A stretch of DNA of 63,248 nucleotides from Frankia sp. AgB1.9 (GCF_016786355.1 NZ_JADWYX010000052.1:1-63248); one strand, 5' to 3'. Positions 1-9,135 are shown, counted from the first letter of the stretch. The notes: generated by a model from the letters alone, not told the origin. Made by a program: numbers and translations.

Positions 1-70
1 GGGGGGCCAATCCACTCCCCCCCCGCGGGGGGGGCCCCCGCCGCCCCCGCCGCGCCGCCCCCCCCCCCAC
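1..70. other. Low-complexity contig end
   Basis: This stretch is almost only G and C runs, unlike the codon-structured DNA after it. The same kind of sequence occurs at the other end of the window (about 63093-63175). It is most easily read as a poorly resolved contig end, so the region upstream of the first gene, including its promoter, is probably unreliable. Confidence 0.7.
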
Positions 71-85
71 GAAGAAGGGGACCCG

Positions 86-619
86 ATGGCTGCGGAAGAG
101 CTGAGCGCCCTGCTGAAAGGCGCCGACCCCGCGATGATCGTGGTGACCGCCGCGGCCGACGGGGAACGCGCTGGCTGTCTGGTCGGATTCCACGCCCAGT
201 CGAGCATTACGCCGCCCCGATACTGCGTGTGGCTGTCGAAGGCGAACCACACCTACCGGATCGGGCTACGTTCGACGCATTTCGGGCTGCATTTCCTCGA
301 CGCCGACGACCACGCGACGGCGAAGGCGTTCGGATCGCTCACCGGCGACGAGACCGACAAGTTCGCCGGGCGAACCGTGCTCGCCGGGCCCGGAGACGTT
401 CCGCTGCTGGCCGATCTCCCCCACCGCCTGGTGGGCCGGCGGCTGACCGTCCTGGACGACGGCGGGGACCACGTCTGCTTCACCCTGGAGCCTGTCGCCA
501 CGTCCACCAGCGGGCCGTTCACCCCGCTGCGGCAGTCCGAGGCCCGGGACATCGCGCCCGGCCACGACAACACCGAACGACCGGCCCCGCCGACCGAGCG
601 GGCCGGCCCACCGGCCTGA
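86..619 (+). CDS. Flavin reductase-like (FMN-binding split barrel) protein
   Basis: A 177-residue protein that resembles the flavin reductase-like domain family, which bind FMN in a split beta-barrel and often supply reduced flavin to a monooxygenase or act as small oxidoreductases. The family pattern is visible at the N-terminus: a strand reading MIVVTAAADGERAG, then SSITPPRYCVWLSKANHTY, then HFGLHFLD. The last 35 residues or so are Pro/Arg/Thr-rich and probably disordered. The ATG is preceded by a GAAGAAGGGGA stretch that can serve as ribosome binding site. The gene stands alone, convergent with the SpoIIE phosphatase gene, with no monooxygenase partner in view. The specific substrate cannot be told. 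Confidence 0.8.
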   Translation: MAAEELSALLKGADPAMIVVTAAADGERAGCLVGFHAQSSITPPRYCVWLSKANHTYRIGLRSTHFGLHFLDADDHATAKAFGSLTGDETDKFAGRTVLAGPGDVPLLADLPHRLVGRRLTVLDDGGDHVCFTLEPVATSTSGPFTPLRQSEARDIAPGHDNTERPAPPTERAGPPA

Positions 620-710
620 CCCGCACAGCTGCCGGGCTCCGGCCTCGGGTTCCGTGACGACCTCGCGGGCGGAACCCGAGACCGGAGCCCGGCAGTCGTC
701 GTCGCGGGCC

Positions 711-3053
711 CTACCCGTGCAGCTCGACGACGACCAGGCACGTGTCGTCGTCGGTGTCCGGCGTGCAGTGCGCCAGCAGGAAGTCGGCCCGCCGCCCGAC
801 GTCGGGCTGCGGCACCGCGGCGAGCCGCAGCAGGTCGCGCAGCGACTCGTCGAGGCCGGCCCGCCGTCGTTCCACCAGTCCGTCGGTATAGAGCAGCAGC
901 GCGTCACCGGCGGTCAGCTGGATCTCCGCCTCGTCATAGGAGACGTCGGGAATCACGCCCAGCAACAGGCCGCTCGGGGGCGGCAGCGCCTGGGCTCGAC
1001 CGGCTCGGATCAGCACCGGGGGCAGATGGCCCGCGTGCGCCCAGCGCAGGGTGCGGTCGCCCGGCTGAAAGAGGCCGCAGATGACGGTGGCGGTGAGGTC
1101 GTCGGCGAGGTGGCAGGCCACGTTGTTCAGCCAGCTCAGCAGCTGCCCCGGGCTCGCCCCGGTGATGGCCAGGCCGCGCAGGCTGTTGCGCAGCGTCGTC
1201 ATCGCCGCGACCGACCGGATGCTGTGCCCGGCGACGTCGCCGACGGCCAGCAGGATCTGCCCGTCCGGCAGCTCGACGGCGTCGTACCAGTCGCCGCCGA
1301 CGAGGCTCTCCTGCTCGGCCGGCCGGTAGCGGACCGCGGCGGCGAGGCCGCTGCCGGTCAGCAGTGGCGGGGCGTCCGGGATGATCGCGCGCTGCAGCGC
1401 CAGCGCGAGCTGGTGCTGGTCGTCGGCGCGCGCCTCGGAGTCGGCGAGCTGGCTACGGGTGGCGTGCAGGACGAGCTCGGTCCGGTACTGGTCGGTGAGG
1501 TCCTGGTAGACGCCGCGAACCGCGACCAGGGTGCCGGAGGGGTCGAGGACCGGCTCCGCGAACGTGCGCCAGTGCCGCAGCCCGCCGTCGGGCAGCAGGA
1601 TCCGGAACGAGGCGGACGCCGCCCGGCCGACCAGGAGCAGCGCCTCCCGCAGGTGGGCGAACGCGTCCTGGTCCTCGGCCAGGACGAGCGGGTGCAGATC
1701 CTCCAGCGCGATTGGCGGCGCCGAGCGCGGCACCCGGAACAGGTCGTAGGTGTTGTCCGTCCACCGGATGGCGCCGGTACCGACGTCCTCCTCCCAGCCG
1801 CCGAACCCACCGAGCCGTTGGACGTGCGCGCCCAGCGTCGCGGGCGCGTCCGCCCCGTCGGTGAACCGCCAGCTGATCGCGACCGAGTCGGCGTGCCGGG
1901 TGAGCCGGATGTCCGTCTCGCGGCTGACGATGACATCGCCGACGAGGCAGAGCAGCACCGTTCGATCGGCCGCGTACGGCGTGCCGGTGCGCAGCACGTC
2001 GACCGCGTGGCCGAACAGGCCGTCGTCCGCGCCCATCAGCGGGTAGAGGTCCAGCAGCCGGGCCCCGCGCACCTCGTCGGGCGACAGCCCGATGGGGTCG
2101 ACGAAGTCGCGGTTGACGTAGCTGACCGTGAAGTCGACGATCTCGCCCTGGTCGTCGCGTACCGCCCGGGCGAGCAGGACCGAGCCGGCGAGCCCGTCCA
2201 GCAGCGCCGGCAGCCAGGCGTCCAGCCCGCGCCCACCGCTGGCTCCCGGGCCGCCGCCGGCCTCGTCGTCGTGCAGGCGCAGGGCTCGCCGGCAGAGGTC
2301 GGCGAGCGCCACGAGCTCGCGCAGCAGCCGTGCGCCGTCGGAATCCATCGGCGTTGCCCAGCAGATCTCGACCGCCCCGACCAGGGTGCCCGCGGCCAGC
2401 AGGGGCAGGGCGGCCCTGGCGCCGGTCCAGGCACCCAGGGCCGCCGGCGGCTGCCGTCCGGCGGCGTCCTCGGGCGGCGTTCCGGTCGGCCACCAGACCG
2501 GATTCCCGTGGGCCACCGCCCTGGTGGCCGCGCAGTCCAGCTGCGGCGGCACCCGCTGCCAGCGGCTGGCGTCGAGGGCCGTGAGGCCGTGCTGGCCGAC
2601 CAGGGTGAGGGCGCCGTCGGGTTCGAGCGTCCACAGCGCGAGGGCGCACGCCTGGTGCGCGGCGAGGCCCTCCCGCAGGACGGCCTGGGCGATCGCGTCG
2701 CCGTCCGCGGCGTTGCCGGCCGCGGTCGCCGCGCGCCAGAGCCGATGCCCCAGTCGGTCCTCGACGGGGGAGGCAAGGGAGTCGGGCCGCGGTTCCGGCT
2801 CGCCGAGCAGCTCGGCGGCGAAGTCGACCTCAATGACGCCGGCGGTGCGCGCCAGCAAGCGGAACTGGTCGGCGGCCTCGGTCGGGCTCAGCCGGAGCCG
2901 CTCCGCGAGGACACCGACGGCCAGGTCCACGATCCGCGCGCCGGCGGCCGCGGACTCCAGCTCCAGGATGCGCTGCCGCTGCCGGATGACGATGTCGAGG
3001 AGCCGGTTGCGGCGCTCAGGCGACTGTTCCGGCTCCTGCGGCGTCCGGGCCAC
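711..3053 (-). CDS. ANTAR-GAF-PAS-SpoIIE PP2C-type phosphatase
   Basis: A 780-residue cytoplasmic signalling phosphatase. Rough domain order: ANTAR-like segment (residues 10-85, with the family pattern AVGVLAERLRLSPTEA), GAF-like region (110-245), two PAS domains (275-395 and 405-530, the second ending in a PAC-like GVYQDLT), and a SpoIIE/RsbU phosphatase domain (about 560-778). The metal-binding acidic motifs GGDWYD, VGDVAGHS, YTDGLVE and DDTC are all present, so it should be active. In this family the substrate is usually a phosphorylated anti-anti-sigma factor; none is encoded nearby. The GTG start has a good GAGGAGA site. The gene is divergent from the multi-HAMP hybrid kinase across a 213-bp spacer, which suggests joint control. 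ANTAR normally binds RNA, so its pairing with a phosphatase is a variant layout. Confidence 0.93.
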   Translation of the reverse strand: MARTPQEPEQSPERRNRLLDIVIRQRQRILELESAAAGARIVDLAVGVLAERLRLSPTEAADQFRLLARTAGVIEVDFAAELLGEPEPRPDSLASPVEDRLGHRLWRAATAAGNAADGDAIAQAVLREGLAAHQACALALWTLEPDGALTLVGQHGLTALDASRWQRVPPQLDCAATRAVAHGNPVWWPTGTPPEDAAGRQPPAALGAWTGARAALPLLAAGTLVGAVEICWATPMDSDGARLLRELVALADLCRRALRLHDDEAGGGPGASGGRGLDAWLPALLDGLAGSVLLARAVRDDQGEIVDFTVSYVNRDFVDPIGLSPDEVRGARLLDLYPLMGADDGLFGHAVDVLRTGTPYAADRTVLLCLVGDVIVSRETDIRLTRHADSVAISWRFTDGADAPATLGAHVQRLGGFGGWEEDVGTGAIRWTDNTYDLFRVPRSAPPIALEDLHPLVLAEDQDAFAHLREALLLVGRAASASFRILLPDGGLRHWRTFAEPVLDPSGTLVAVRGVYQDLTDQYRTELVLHATRSQLADSEARADDQHQLALALQRAIIPDAPPLLTGSGLAAAVRYRPAEQESLVGGDWYDAVELPDGQILLAVGDVAGHSIRSVAAMTTLRNSLRGLAITGASPGQLLSWLNNVACHLADDLTATVICGLFQPGDRTLRWAHAGHLPPVLIRAGRAQALPPPSGLLLGVIPDVSYDEAEIQLTAGDALLLYTDGLVERRRAGLDESLRDLLRLAAVPQPDVGRRADFLLAHCTPDTDDDTCLVVVELHG

Positions 3054-3266
3054 CTTCTCCTCTTACCTGGCGGACCGTGGAGCCACCTGGCACCCCGTCG
3101 GTACTCGCGAACTGTCTTCCCACCGAGCTTCCGACGAGCTTCCGAACAGGTGCCGGCCTGGCGCCGCTTACCCTACTGGGATGGTATTAGCGGCATGCTG
3201 GCCGCCGGCACGCCCCCGCTGTCGCCGCACGGCGACGGCGGCGCGACCTGCTTCCGGAGGACGTCG
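3054..3266. promoter_or_regulatory. Shared divergent spacer between phosphatase and hybrid kinase
   Basis: This 213-bp spacer lies between the GTG of the SpoIIE phosphatase (read leftward) and the GTG of the hybrid kinase (read rightward), so both promoters must lie here or in the flanking coding ends. A CGGAGG ribosome binding site at 3255-3260 sits six bases before the kinase start. I could not identify convincing -35/-10 boxes. Confidence 0.5.
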
Positions 3267-6200
3267 GTGACCGACACCCTGGTTCCCACGACCGCATCCC
3301 GTGCCAGGCCCGATGACAGCGCGTTGCGCCAGCTGCTCGCCGGTCTGACGGCGGTACGCGGCGGCGACTTCGGCACCCGGCTGCCGCAGGTGGGCGACGA
3401 GCTGATGGACGAGATCGCCCTCGTCTTCAACGGCATGATCGGCCAGCTCGGGCTCTTCACCTCCGAGGTCACCCGGGTGGCCCGCGAGGTCGGCAGCGAG
3501 GGCAAGCTCGGCGGCCAGGCCGAGGTACCAGGCGTGTCGGGCTCCTGGAAGGACCTCACCGACAACGTCAACGCCATGGCCGGCAACCTCACCGGCCAGG
3601 TCCGCGACATCGCCCAGGTCGCCACCGCCGTCGCCCGCGGCGACCTCTCCCAGAAAATCACCGTCCAGGCCCGCGGCGAGATCCTCGAACTCAAGAACAC
3701 CATCAACACGATGGTCGACCAGCTCTCCTCCTTCGCCGACGAAGTCACCCGCGTCGCCCGCGAAGTCGGCACCGAGGGCCAGCTCGGCGGCCAGGCCGAG
3801 GTACCAGGCGTGTCGGGCTCCTGGAAGGACCTCACCGACAACGTCAACGCCATGGCCGGCAACCTCACCGGCCAGGTCCGCGACATCGCCCAGGTCGCCA
3901 CCGCCGTCGCCCGCGGCGACCTCTCCCAGAAAATCACCGTCCAGGCCCGCGGCGAGATCCTCGAACTCAAGAACACCATCAACACGATGGTCGACCAGCT
4001 CTCCTCCTTCGCCGACGAAGTCACCCGCGTCGCCCGCGAAGTCGGCACCGACGGCCGGCTCGGCGGCCAGGCCGACGTGAAGGGTGTCTCCGGCACCTGG
4101 CGTGACCTGACCGAGTCGGTCAACGTCATGGCCGGCAACCTGACCGACCAGGTGCGCTCGATCGCCCAGGTCACCACGGCGGTGGCCCAGGGCGACCTGT
4201 CGCAGAAGATCCGCGTCGACGCCCGCGGCGAGATCCTGGAGCTCAAGGAGACCATCAACACGATGGTCGACCAGCTCTCGGCCTTCGCCGACGAGGTGAC
4301 CCGCGTCGCCCGCGAGGTCGGCACCCAGGGCAACCTGGGCGGACAGGCCAACGTGCGCGGGGTGTCCGGCATCTGGAAGGACCTGACCGACAACGTCAAC
4401 GTGATGGCGTCGAACCTGACCGCGCAGGTGCGCTCGATCGCCCAGGTCGCCACCGGCGTCGCCCGCGGCGACCTCTCCCAGAAGATCACGGTCGAGGCCA
4501 AGGGCGAGGTCGCGGCGCTGACGTCGACCATCAACACGATGGTGGACACGCTGGGCGCCTTCGCCGACGAGGTGACCCGGGTGGCTCGTGAGGTCGGCAC
4601 CGACGGCCGGCTCGGCGGCCAGGCCAGCGTCAAGGGCGTGTCGGGCACCTGGAAGGACCTGACCGACAACGTCAACTTCATGGCCAACAACCTGACCAGC
4701 CAGGTCCGCAACATCGCCCAGGTGACCACCGCGGTGGCCCAGGGCGACCTGACCCGCAAGATCGACGTCGACGCCCGCGGCGAGATCCTGGAGCTCAAGG
4801 AGACCATCAACACGATGGTCGACCAGCTCTCCTCCTTCGCCGCCGAGGTGACCCGGGTGGCCCGCGAGGTCGGCACCGACGGCGCCCTCGGTGGCCAGGC
4901 CGAGGTCGAGGGCGTGTCCGGCACCTGGAAGCGGCTGACCCAGAACGTCAACGAGCTCGCCGGGAACCTGACCCGCCAGGTCCGCGCCATCGCGGCCGTG
5001 ACCAGCGCCGTCGCGACCGGCGACCTCACCCGGTCGATCACCGTCGACGCGCAGGGCGAGGTGGCCGAGCTCAAGGACAACATCAACGCGATGGTGCTGT
5101 CGCTGCGGGACACGACCCGGATGAACCAGGAACAGGACTGGCTGAAGACCAACCTGGCCCACATCGCCGGCCTGATGCAGGGCCACCGCGACCTGGCCAC
5201 CGTCGCGCAGCTCGTCATCGACGAGCTGGCCCCGATGGTCGGTGGTCAGCACGGCACGTTCTTCCTGGTCGACTCCTCGGTCGACACACCCGCCTTCGAC
5301 CTCATCGCGAGCTACGGCTACCAGCCGGCGGCGACGACGCCCCGCCGCTTCGGCCTCGGCGAGTCCCTGATCGGCCAGGCGGCCAGGACCCGGCGCACCA
5401 TCGTCGTCGAGAAGACCCCGCCCGACTACATCACGATCGGTTCGAGCGTCGGCCGGGCCGCGCCCGCCGCCCTGGTCGTGCTGCCGATCCTGTTCGAGGA
5501 CCAGGCGCTGGGCGTCATCGAGCTGGCGTCGTTCAACCCCTTCACCGCAGTGCACCACGCCTTCCTCGACCAGCTCACCGAGACGATCGGCGTGAACGTC
5601 AACACGATCGTCGCGAACGCCCGCACCGACGCCCTGCTGGAGGAGTCCCAGCGGCTCGCCGGCGAGCTGCGGGCCCGGTCGGAGGAGCTGCAGTCCCGCC
5701 AGGAGGACCTGCAGCGCTCGAACGACGAGCTGGAGGTCAAGGCCGACCTGCTCGCCCAGCAGAACCACGACATCGAGGTCAAGAACCGCGAGATCGAACA
5801 GGCCCGCCAGGAGCTGGAGGAACGGGCCCGCCAGCTCGCGCTCGCCTCGAAGTACAAGTCCGAGTTCCTGGCCAACATGTCCCACGAGCTGCGCACGCCG
5901 CTGAACAGCCTGCTGATCCTGGCCGGCCTGCTGGCCCGCAACCCGAAGGGCAACCTGACCGCCAAGCAGGTCGAGTACGCCCACGTCATCCACTCGGCCG
6001 GCTCGGACCTGCTCCAGCTCATCAACGACATCCTCGACCTGTCCAAGGTCGAGGCCGGCAAGATGGACCTGCACGTCGAGCCGGTGGCGCTCGCCGCCGT
6101 GGTGGACGACCTGCGGGCCACGTTCGCCCCCGTCACCACCGAGAAGGGCCTGCGGCTCAAGGTCGAGATCGGGCCCGACGTGCCCGACCGGCTGCTCACC

Positions 6201-7442
6201 GACCGCCACCGCCTGGCCCAGATCATGCGCAACCTGCTCTCGAACGCGGTGAAGTTCACCGAGCAGGGCCGGGTCGAGCTGACGATCACGATGACGACGC
6301 CCGCCTCGGGCCGGCCGGGCGGCGAGCACGTCCTGTTCGCCGTCACCGACACCGGGATCGGCATCGCCGAGGAGAACCTCGACCGGATCTTCGGCGCCTT
6401 CCAGCAGGGCGACGGCACCACCAGCCGCCGCTACGGCGGCACCGGCCTGGGGCTGTCCATCTGCCGCGAGGTCGCCACCCTGCTCGGCGGCGAGATCCGC
6501 GCACGCAGCGTCTACGGCAGCGGAAGCACCTTCACCCTGGATCTGCCCACGAACCCGCCGGCCGAGCTGACCAGCCCCGAGCTGCCGCGCGACACGGTGG
6601 GCTCTGGCCTGGCGGACGCCATCTCGGCCGGTGCCAGCGGGGCGGGCGCCGTCGCCGCGAATGCCGTCGCGACCACCCTGGCCGCGGCCGTCGAGACGGT
6701 CGCCGCCGTGCCCGCCGCGGACCCGGCCCAGGACGCCGTCGAACGCGCGACTACCGACGCGACCCCCACCCAGCGCAGCCGCGCGACCGCCGAACGAGAC
6801 TGGGCGAACGCCGAGCGAGACCGAGCGCCCGTGGCACGGGACCGGACGACCGCACAACCGTCCGGCCCGCGCGCCGATCGGCCGAACGACGGCCCGCCGC
6901 GCACCGGCCGGCCGGGCGTTCCTGTTTCCTCTCCGGCTCTGCTGGGAACGGCAGGTCCGGCTCTGCTGGGAACGGCAGGTCCGGCTCTGCCGGGAACGGC
7001 CGGGGAGCCGGCGGGCGCACCGGACGAGGAGGACATCCTGGTCGGGCGCTCGGTTCTCGTGGTGGACGACGACGTCCGCAACGTCTTCGCCATCACCAGC
7101 ATCCTGGAGTTCTACGGCGCGTCCGTGGACCATGCCCCGGACGGCCGGAAGGGGATCGAGAAGCTACTGGCCAACCCGTCGACCGACCTGGTCCTGATGG
7201 ACGTGATGATGCCGGAGATGGACGGCTACACCACCATGGCCGCGATCCGGGCCATGACGCGGTTCACCGAACTACCGATCATCGCCGTCACTGCGAAGGC
7301 CATGCCCGACGACCGCCAGAAGTGCTTGGACGCCGGCGCGAACGAGTACGTCACCAAGCCGGTCGACGTCGACGAACTCCTCGCCCGAGTCCAGGACGTC
7401 CTGACCCCGCCCGCCGCCGACACCTGGCTGACCACCCGCTGA
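3267..7442 (+). CDS. Multi-HAMP hybrid sensor histidine kinase (Nik1-like)
   Basis: A 1391-residue soluble hybrid kinase. The open frame runs far upstream, but the GTG at 3267 has a CGGAGG site six bases before it, and the protein homology begins just after. Order: a HAMP-like entry segment (about 15-68), six tandem 92-residue HAMP-type repeats (69-620), GAF (about 640-800), a coiled coil (800-860), HisKA with the phospho-acceptor in MSHELRTP (His873), HATPase (NAVKF near 987, DTGIGI near 1028, GTGLGLSI near 1057), an Ala/Pro/Arg-rich linker, and a REC domain with acceptor Asp1312 in LMDVMMPEMDG. No membrane segment is visible. Long HAMP arrays of this period are known from fungal group III (Nik1/Os-1) osmosensor kinases and related bacterial kinases. 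No separate response regulator is adjacent; the divergent SpoIIE phosphatase is the likely partner pathway. Confidence 0.95.
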   Translation: MTDTLVPTTASRARPDDSALRQLLAGLTAVRGGDFGTRLPQVGDELMDEIALVFNGMIGQLGLFTSEVTRVAREVGSEGKLGGQAEVPGVSGSWKDLTDNVNAMAGNLTGQVRDIAQVATAVARGDLSQKITVQARGEILELKNTINTMVDQLSSFADEVTRVAREVGTEGQLGGQAEVPGVSGSWKDLTDNVNAMAGNLTGQVRDIAQVATAVARGDLSQKITVQARGEILELKNTINTMVDQLSSFADEVTRVAREVGTDGRLGGQADVKGVSGTWRDLTESVNVMAGNLTDQVRSIAQVTTAVAQGDLSQKIRVDARGEILELKETINTMVDQLSAFADEVTRVAREVGTQGNLGGQANVRGVSGIWKDLTDNVNVMASNLTAQVRSIAQVATGVARGDLSQKITVEAKGEVAALTSTINTMVDTLGAFADEVTRVAREVGTDGRLGGQASVKGVSGTWKDLTDNVNFMANNLTSQVRNIAQVTTAVAQGDLTRKIDVDARGEILELKETINTMVDQLSSFAAEVTRVAREVGTDGALGGQAEVEGVSGTWKRLTQNVNELAGNLTRQVRAIAAVTSAVATGDLTRSITVDAQGEVAELKDNINAMVLSLRDTTRMNQEQDWLKTNLAHIAGLMQGHRDLATVAQLVIDELAPMVGGQHGTFFLVDSSVDTPAFDLIASYGYQPAATTPRRFGLGESLIGQAARTRRTIVVEKTPPDYITIGSSVGRAAPAALVVLPILFEDQALGVIELASFNPFTAVHHAFLDQLTETIGVNVNTIVANARTDALLEESQRLAGELRARSEELQSRQEDLQRSNDELEVKADLLAQQNHDIEVKNREIEQARQELEERARQLALASKYKSEFLANMSHELRTPLNSLLILAGLLARNPKGNLTAKQVEYAHVIHSAGSDLLQLINDILDLSKVEAGKMDLHVEPVALAAVVDDLRATFAPVTTEKGLRLKVEIGPDVPDRLLTDRHRLAQIMRNLLSNAVKFTEQGRVELTITMTTPASGRPGGEHVLFAVTDTGIGIAEENLDRIFGAFQQGDGTTSRRYGGTGLGLSICREVATLLGGEIRARSVYGSGSTFTLDLPTNPPAELTSPELPRDTVGSGLADAISAGASGAGAVAANAVATTLAAAVETVAAVPAADPAQDAVERATTDATPTQRSRATAERDWANAERDRAPVARDRTTAQPSGPRADRPNDGPPRTGRPGVPVSSPALLGTAGPALLGTAGPALPGTAGEPAGAPDEEDILVGRSVLVVDDDVRNVFAITSILEFYGASVDHAPDGRKGIEKLLANPSTDLVLMDVMMPEMDGYTTMAAIRAMTRFTELPIIAVTAKAMPDDRQKCLDAGANEYVTKPVDVDELLARVQDVLTPPAADTWLTTR
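3507..4050 (+). repeat. Exact 268-bp tandem repeat inside the HAMP array
   Basis: Positions 3507-3774 and 3783-4050 read as identical over 268 bases, offset by 276 bases (one 92-residue HAMP unit). The other four units match only at protein level. The twin units also share codon choices, such as AAA-ATC for Lys-Ile, that differ from the neighbouring units. This points to a recent duplication or gene conversion within the coding sequence, or to an assembly-sensitive repeat. Confidence 0.95.
6933..7004 (+). repeat. Three 24-bp tandem repeats in the kinase-receiver linker
   Basis: Three consecutive 24-bp units (6933-6956, 6957-6980, 6981-7004) each encode Pro-Ala-Leu-Leu/Pro-Gly-Thr-Ala-Gly. 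The first two are identical and the third differs at a few bases. They sit in the low-complexity linker between the ATPase and receiver domains, so copy number changes would alter linker length in steps of eight residues without breaking the frame. Confidence 0.9.
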
Positions 7443-7752
7443 CGGCCGACCGCAGGTCCCTGGCCAGAACCTGACCATCTGATCGCCCGGCCATCACCTC
7501 CCCGCCATCGCCGCCCCGGCTGATCCGAGGCGCCGACTTGCCTGCGCAGACGCCGATCATCCGGCTAGCTGGGCAAGCTGCCACCCGTTGATCGAGAACT
7601 GCGCAGGAAAAAGGCGACAAATTGGGGCGTCGAACGCCCGCCTGCCTACGCAACAAGTGATCAAGGGGTCCCGAGGCTTCCTTGATCGCTGGCTGCGCAG
7701 GGGAACTTGCAGCCAGCGGGGCCGGGCGTAGGACCGACCCGGCGGCCGGCCG

Positions 7753-7863
7753 CGTTCCGCGGAACGCAAAGATCGACACGCGACACCCGTTGGCTCGCAT
7801 CTCACCGGCGCGCATCTCACCCGCCCACGTTCCGCGGAACGCGGAGATCGACACGCGACACCC
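7753..7863. repeat. Pair of 36-bp direct repeats, each with a palindromic head
   Basis: Two copies (7753-7788 and 7828-7863, 75 bp apart) match at 34 of 36 positions. Each begins with the perfect palindrome CGTTCCGCGGAACG and continues with AGATCGACACGCGACACCC. Two copies separated by a 39-bp segment are not enough for a CRISPR array. They could be binding sites for a dimeric regulator or part of a dispersed repeat. Confidence 0.8.
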
Positions 7864-8060
7864 ACCGGCCGGCGACCTCCGTTCAGTCCAACGCTAGGGC
7901 CACGCTTACGCATTGTTGGCGGCCGCGGCGTAGGACTCTCGGTCTGGTCGCGACGACAGGTGGCTCGGAACCTCGGCCAGCGCTCCGCTGGGCGGCGCGC
8001 TGGCGCCCTCGACTAGCTGGGCCGTGTCCCGTGGATCTCCAGTTCGGTCGGCGCGGCCAG

Positions 8061-8239
8061 ATTCCATACCCAACTGGCGATCTTCGGCCGTTTCCGTTCA
8101 CCGGAACCACCATGATCGCGAACCCGGTATGGATAAATGAGACATACAGGACCCGGGGTGCCGGATTGAATACCTGGTCCGCGATCATCGCGCCGACGAG
8201 GACCACCACCGGTCGGTGATCGCCAGTCTGGTATGGAAT
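8061..8239. repeat. 179-bp nested imperfect palindrome, MITE-like
   Basis: The outer arms 8061-8082 and 8218-8239 are inverted copies matching at 20 of 22 positions. The inner arms 8110-8130 and 8170-8190 match at 18 of 21. The whole unit could fold into a long hairpin and lies between two convergent genes. It encodes nothing convincing, so a miniature mobile element or transcription-ending structure is the likely nature. No obvious target-site duplication was seen. Confidence 0.65.
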
Positions 8240-8389
8240 TCGACCCGACAAGCCGCCGCGAGGAACGAGCTTCGGTGCTTCCCATCGATCCTCGGTCAGC
8301 CATCTTGATCCACGGGAAAGTCCCGAGTCCCCCTCTCGCCCTGGCGCCCTCGCGACGGCCTCATTGCCCGGCACTCTCGTCTTACGCCC

Positions 8390-8818
8390 TCACTCTGGCG
8401 CTCGCGCCGATACCTCGATCGCCGGAGTGCTGATCGTGGGGCTGCCGTAGGGGCGGGTGAGGATCTCCATGCCGTGGCCGGCCGGATCGAGGAAGTAGAG
8501 TCCGCGTCCGCCGTGGTGGTGGTTGATCTCGCCCGGGTGCTTCAGGCCTGGGTCGGCGTAGTAGGCGATCCCGTCCCGCTGAATCCGGGCGTACGCCGCG
8601 TCGAACTCGTCGTCGGCGACAAGGAAGGCGTAATGCTGCCGAGCGATCGACTCGGCCGGGACACTGGCGAAGTCGAGCGCCACGCCGTTGCTGGTAGAAA
8701 CCGGAATGAACGGGCCCCATTCGGCCCCGACCTCGAGGCCGAGAATCTCCGCCAGGAACTCGGCGGATTCCCGATTGTTCCGGGCATGAACGATCGTGTG
8801 GTTCAATTCGACTGACAT
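8390..8818 (-). CDS. VOC family (glyoxalase/bleomycin-resistance-like) protein
   Basis: A 142-residue single-domain protein of the vicinal oxygen chelate fold. Visible family signals are HTIVHARNN near the N-terminus, QHYAFLVADDEFD in the middle and GHGMEILTRPYG near the C-terminus, which supply the usual His/Glu metal ligands of the two beta-alpha-beta modules. The open frame extends further upstream, but the ATG at 8818 is chosen because the homology begins there and a GGAGG lies about ten bases before it. It may be a dioxygenase, lyase or resistance protein; the substrate is not evident. It is monocistronic and convergent with the hybrid kinase. Confidence 0.88.
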   Translation of the reverse strand: MSVELNHTIVHARNNRESAEFLAEILGLEVGAEWGPFIPVSTSNGVALDFASVPAESIARQHYAFLVADDEFDAAYARIQRDGIAYYADPGLKHPGEINHHHGGRGLYFLDPAGHGMEILTRPYGSPTISTPAIEVSARAPE

Positions 8819-9135
8819 CTGCGGAATGCCTCCGTAAGGCATATCGCGGACGCCTCCATGCCTCACCCAGCCGGTGACCGACACGCGGCGCCGTGCCCAC
8901 AATCTACCCAAGCACCGCCGACGTCGTCGAGCGACCTCAATACGGCTTCGCGTCCCAGCGGCCCGCCGGTTGCCGGTTGCCGGTTGCCGGTCAATGCTGG
9001 CCGAGCCGGCTGGCCGTCCGAATCTCCGCCTCGACACCTTCGGGTAGGTGATCCCGGTGGACTATCCGTTCAGTCCTACACCTGCGCGCGCGTCGCCGTT
9101 CTCGGCGAGCACTGTGTAGGACTCGCGAGCGGGTC

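Larger units (their letters stand above)
7443..8389. other. Long convergent intergenic region with hairpins and repeats
   Basis: About 950 bp between the convergent kinase and glyoxalase-like genes; no credible gene was found on either strand. It holds an 8-bp-stem hairpin (7659-7666 with 7680-7687), a 10-bp-stem hairpin (7687-7696 with 7709-7718), a pair of 36-bp direct repeats (7753-7863) and a nested palindrome (8061-8239). The first two hairpins could end transcription of the kinase gene, although they lie over 200 bp downstream of its stop. Confidence 0.6.

Noticed and set aside
654..3266. Upstream extension of the hybrid kinase frame
   Set aside because: It lies antisense to the complete SpoIIE phosphatase gene and has no homology. 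The GTG at 3267 has an ideal ribosome binding site.
3168..7133. Very long open frame (1321 codons) antisense to the hybrid kinase
   Set aside because: It mirrors the codon periodicity of the kinase gene. Its repetitive translation is the antisense reading of the HAMP units, with no independent homology or ribosome binding site.
7753..7863. CRISPR array
   Set aside because: There are only two repeat copies, the repeat unit is internally palindromic at one end, and no cas gene is near.
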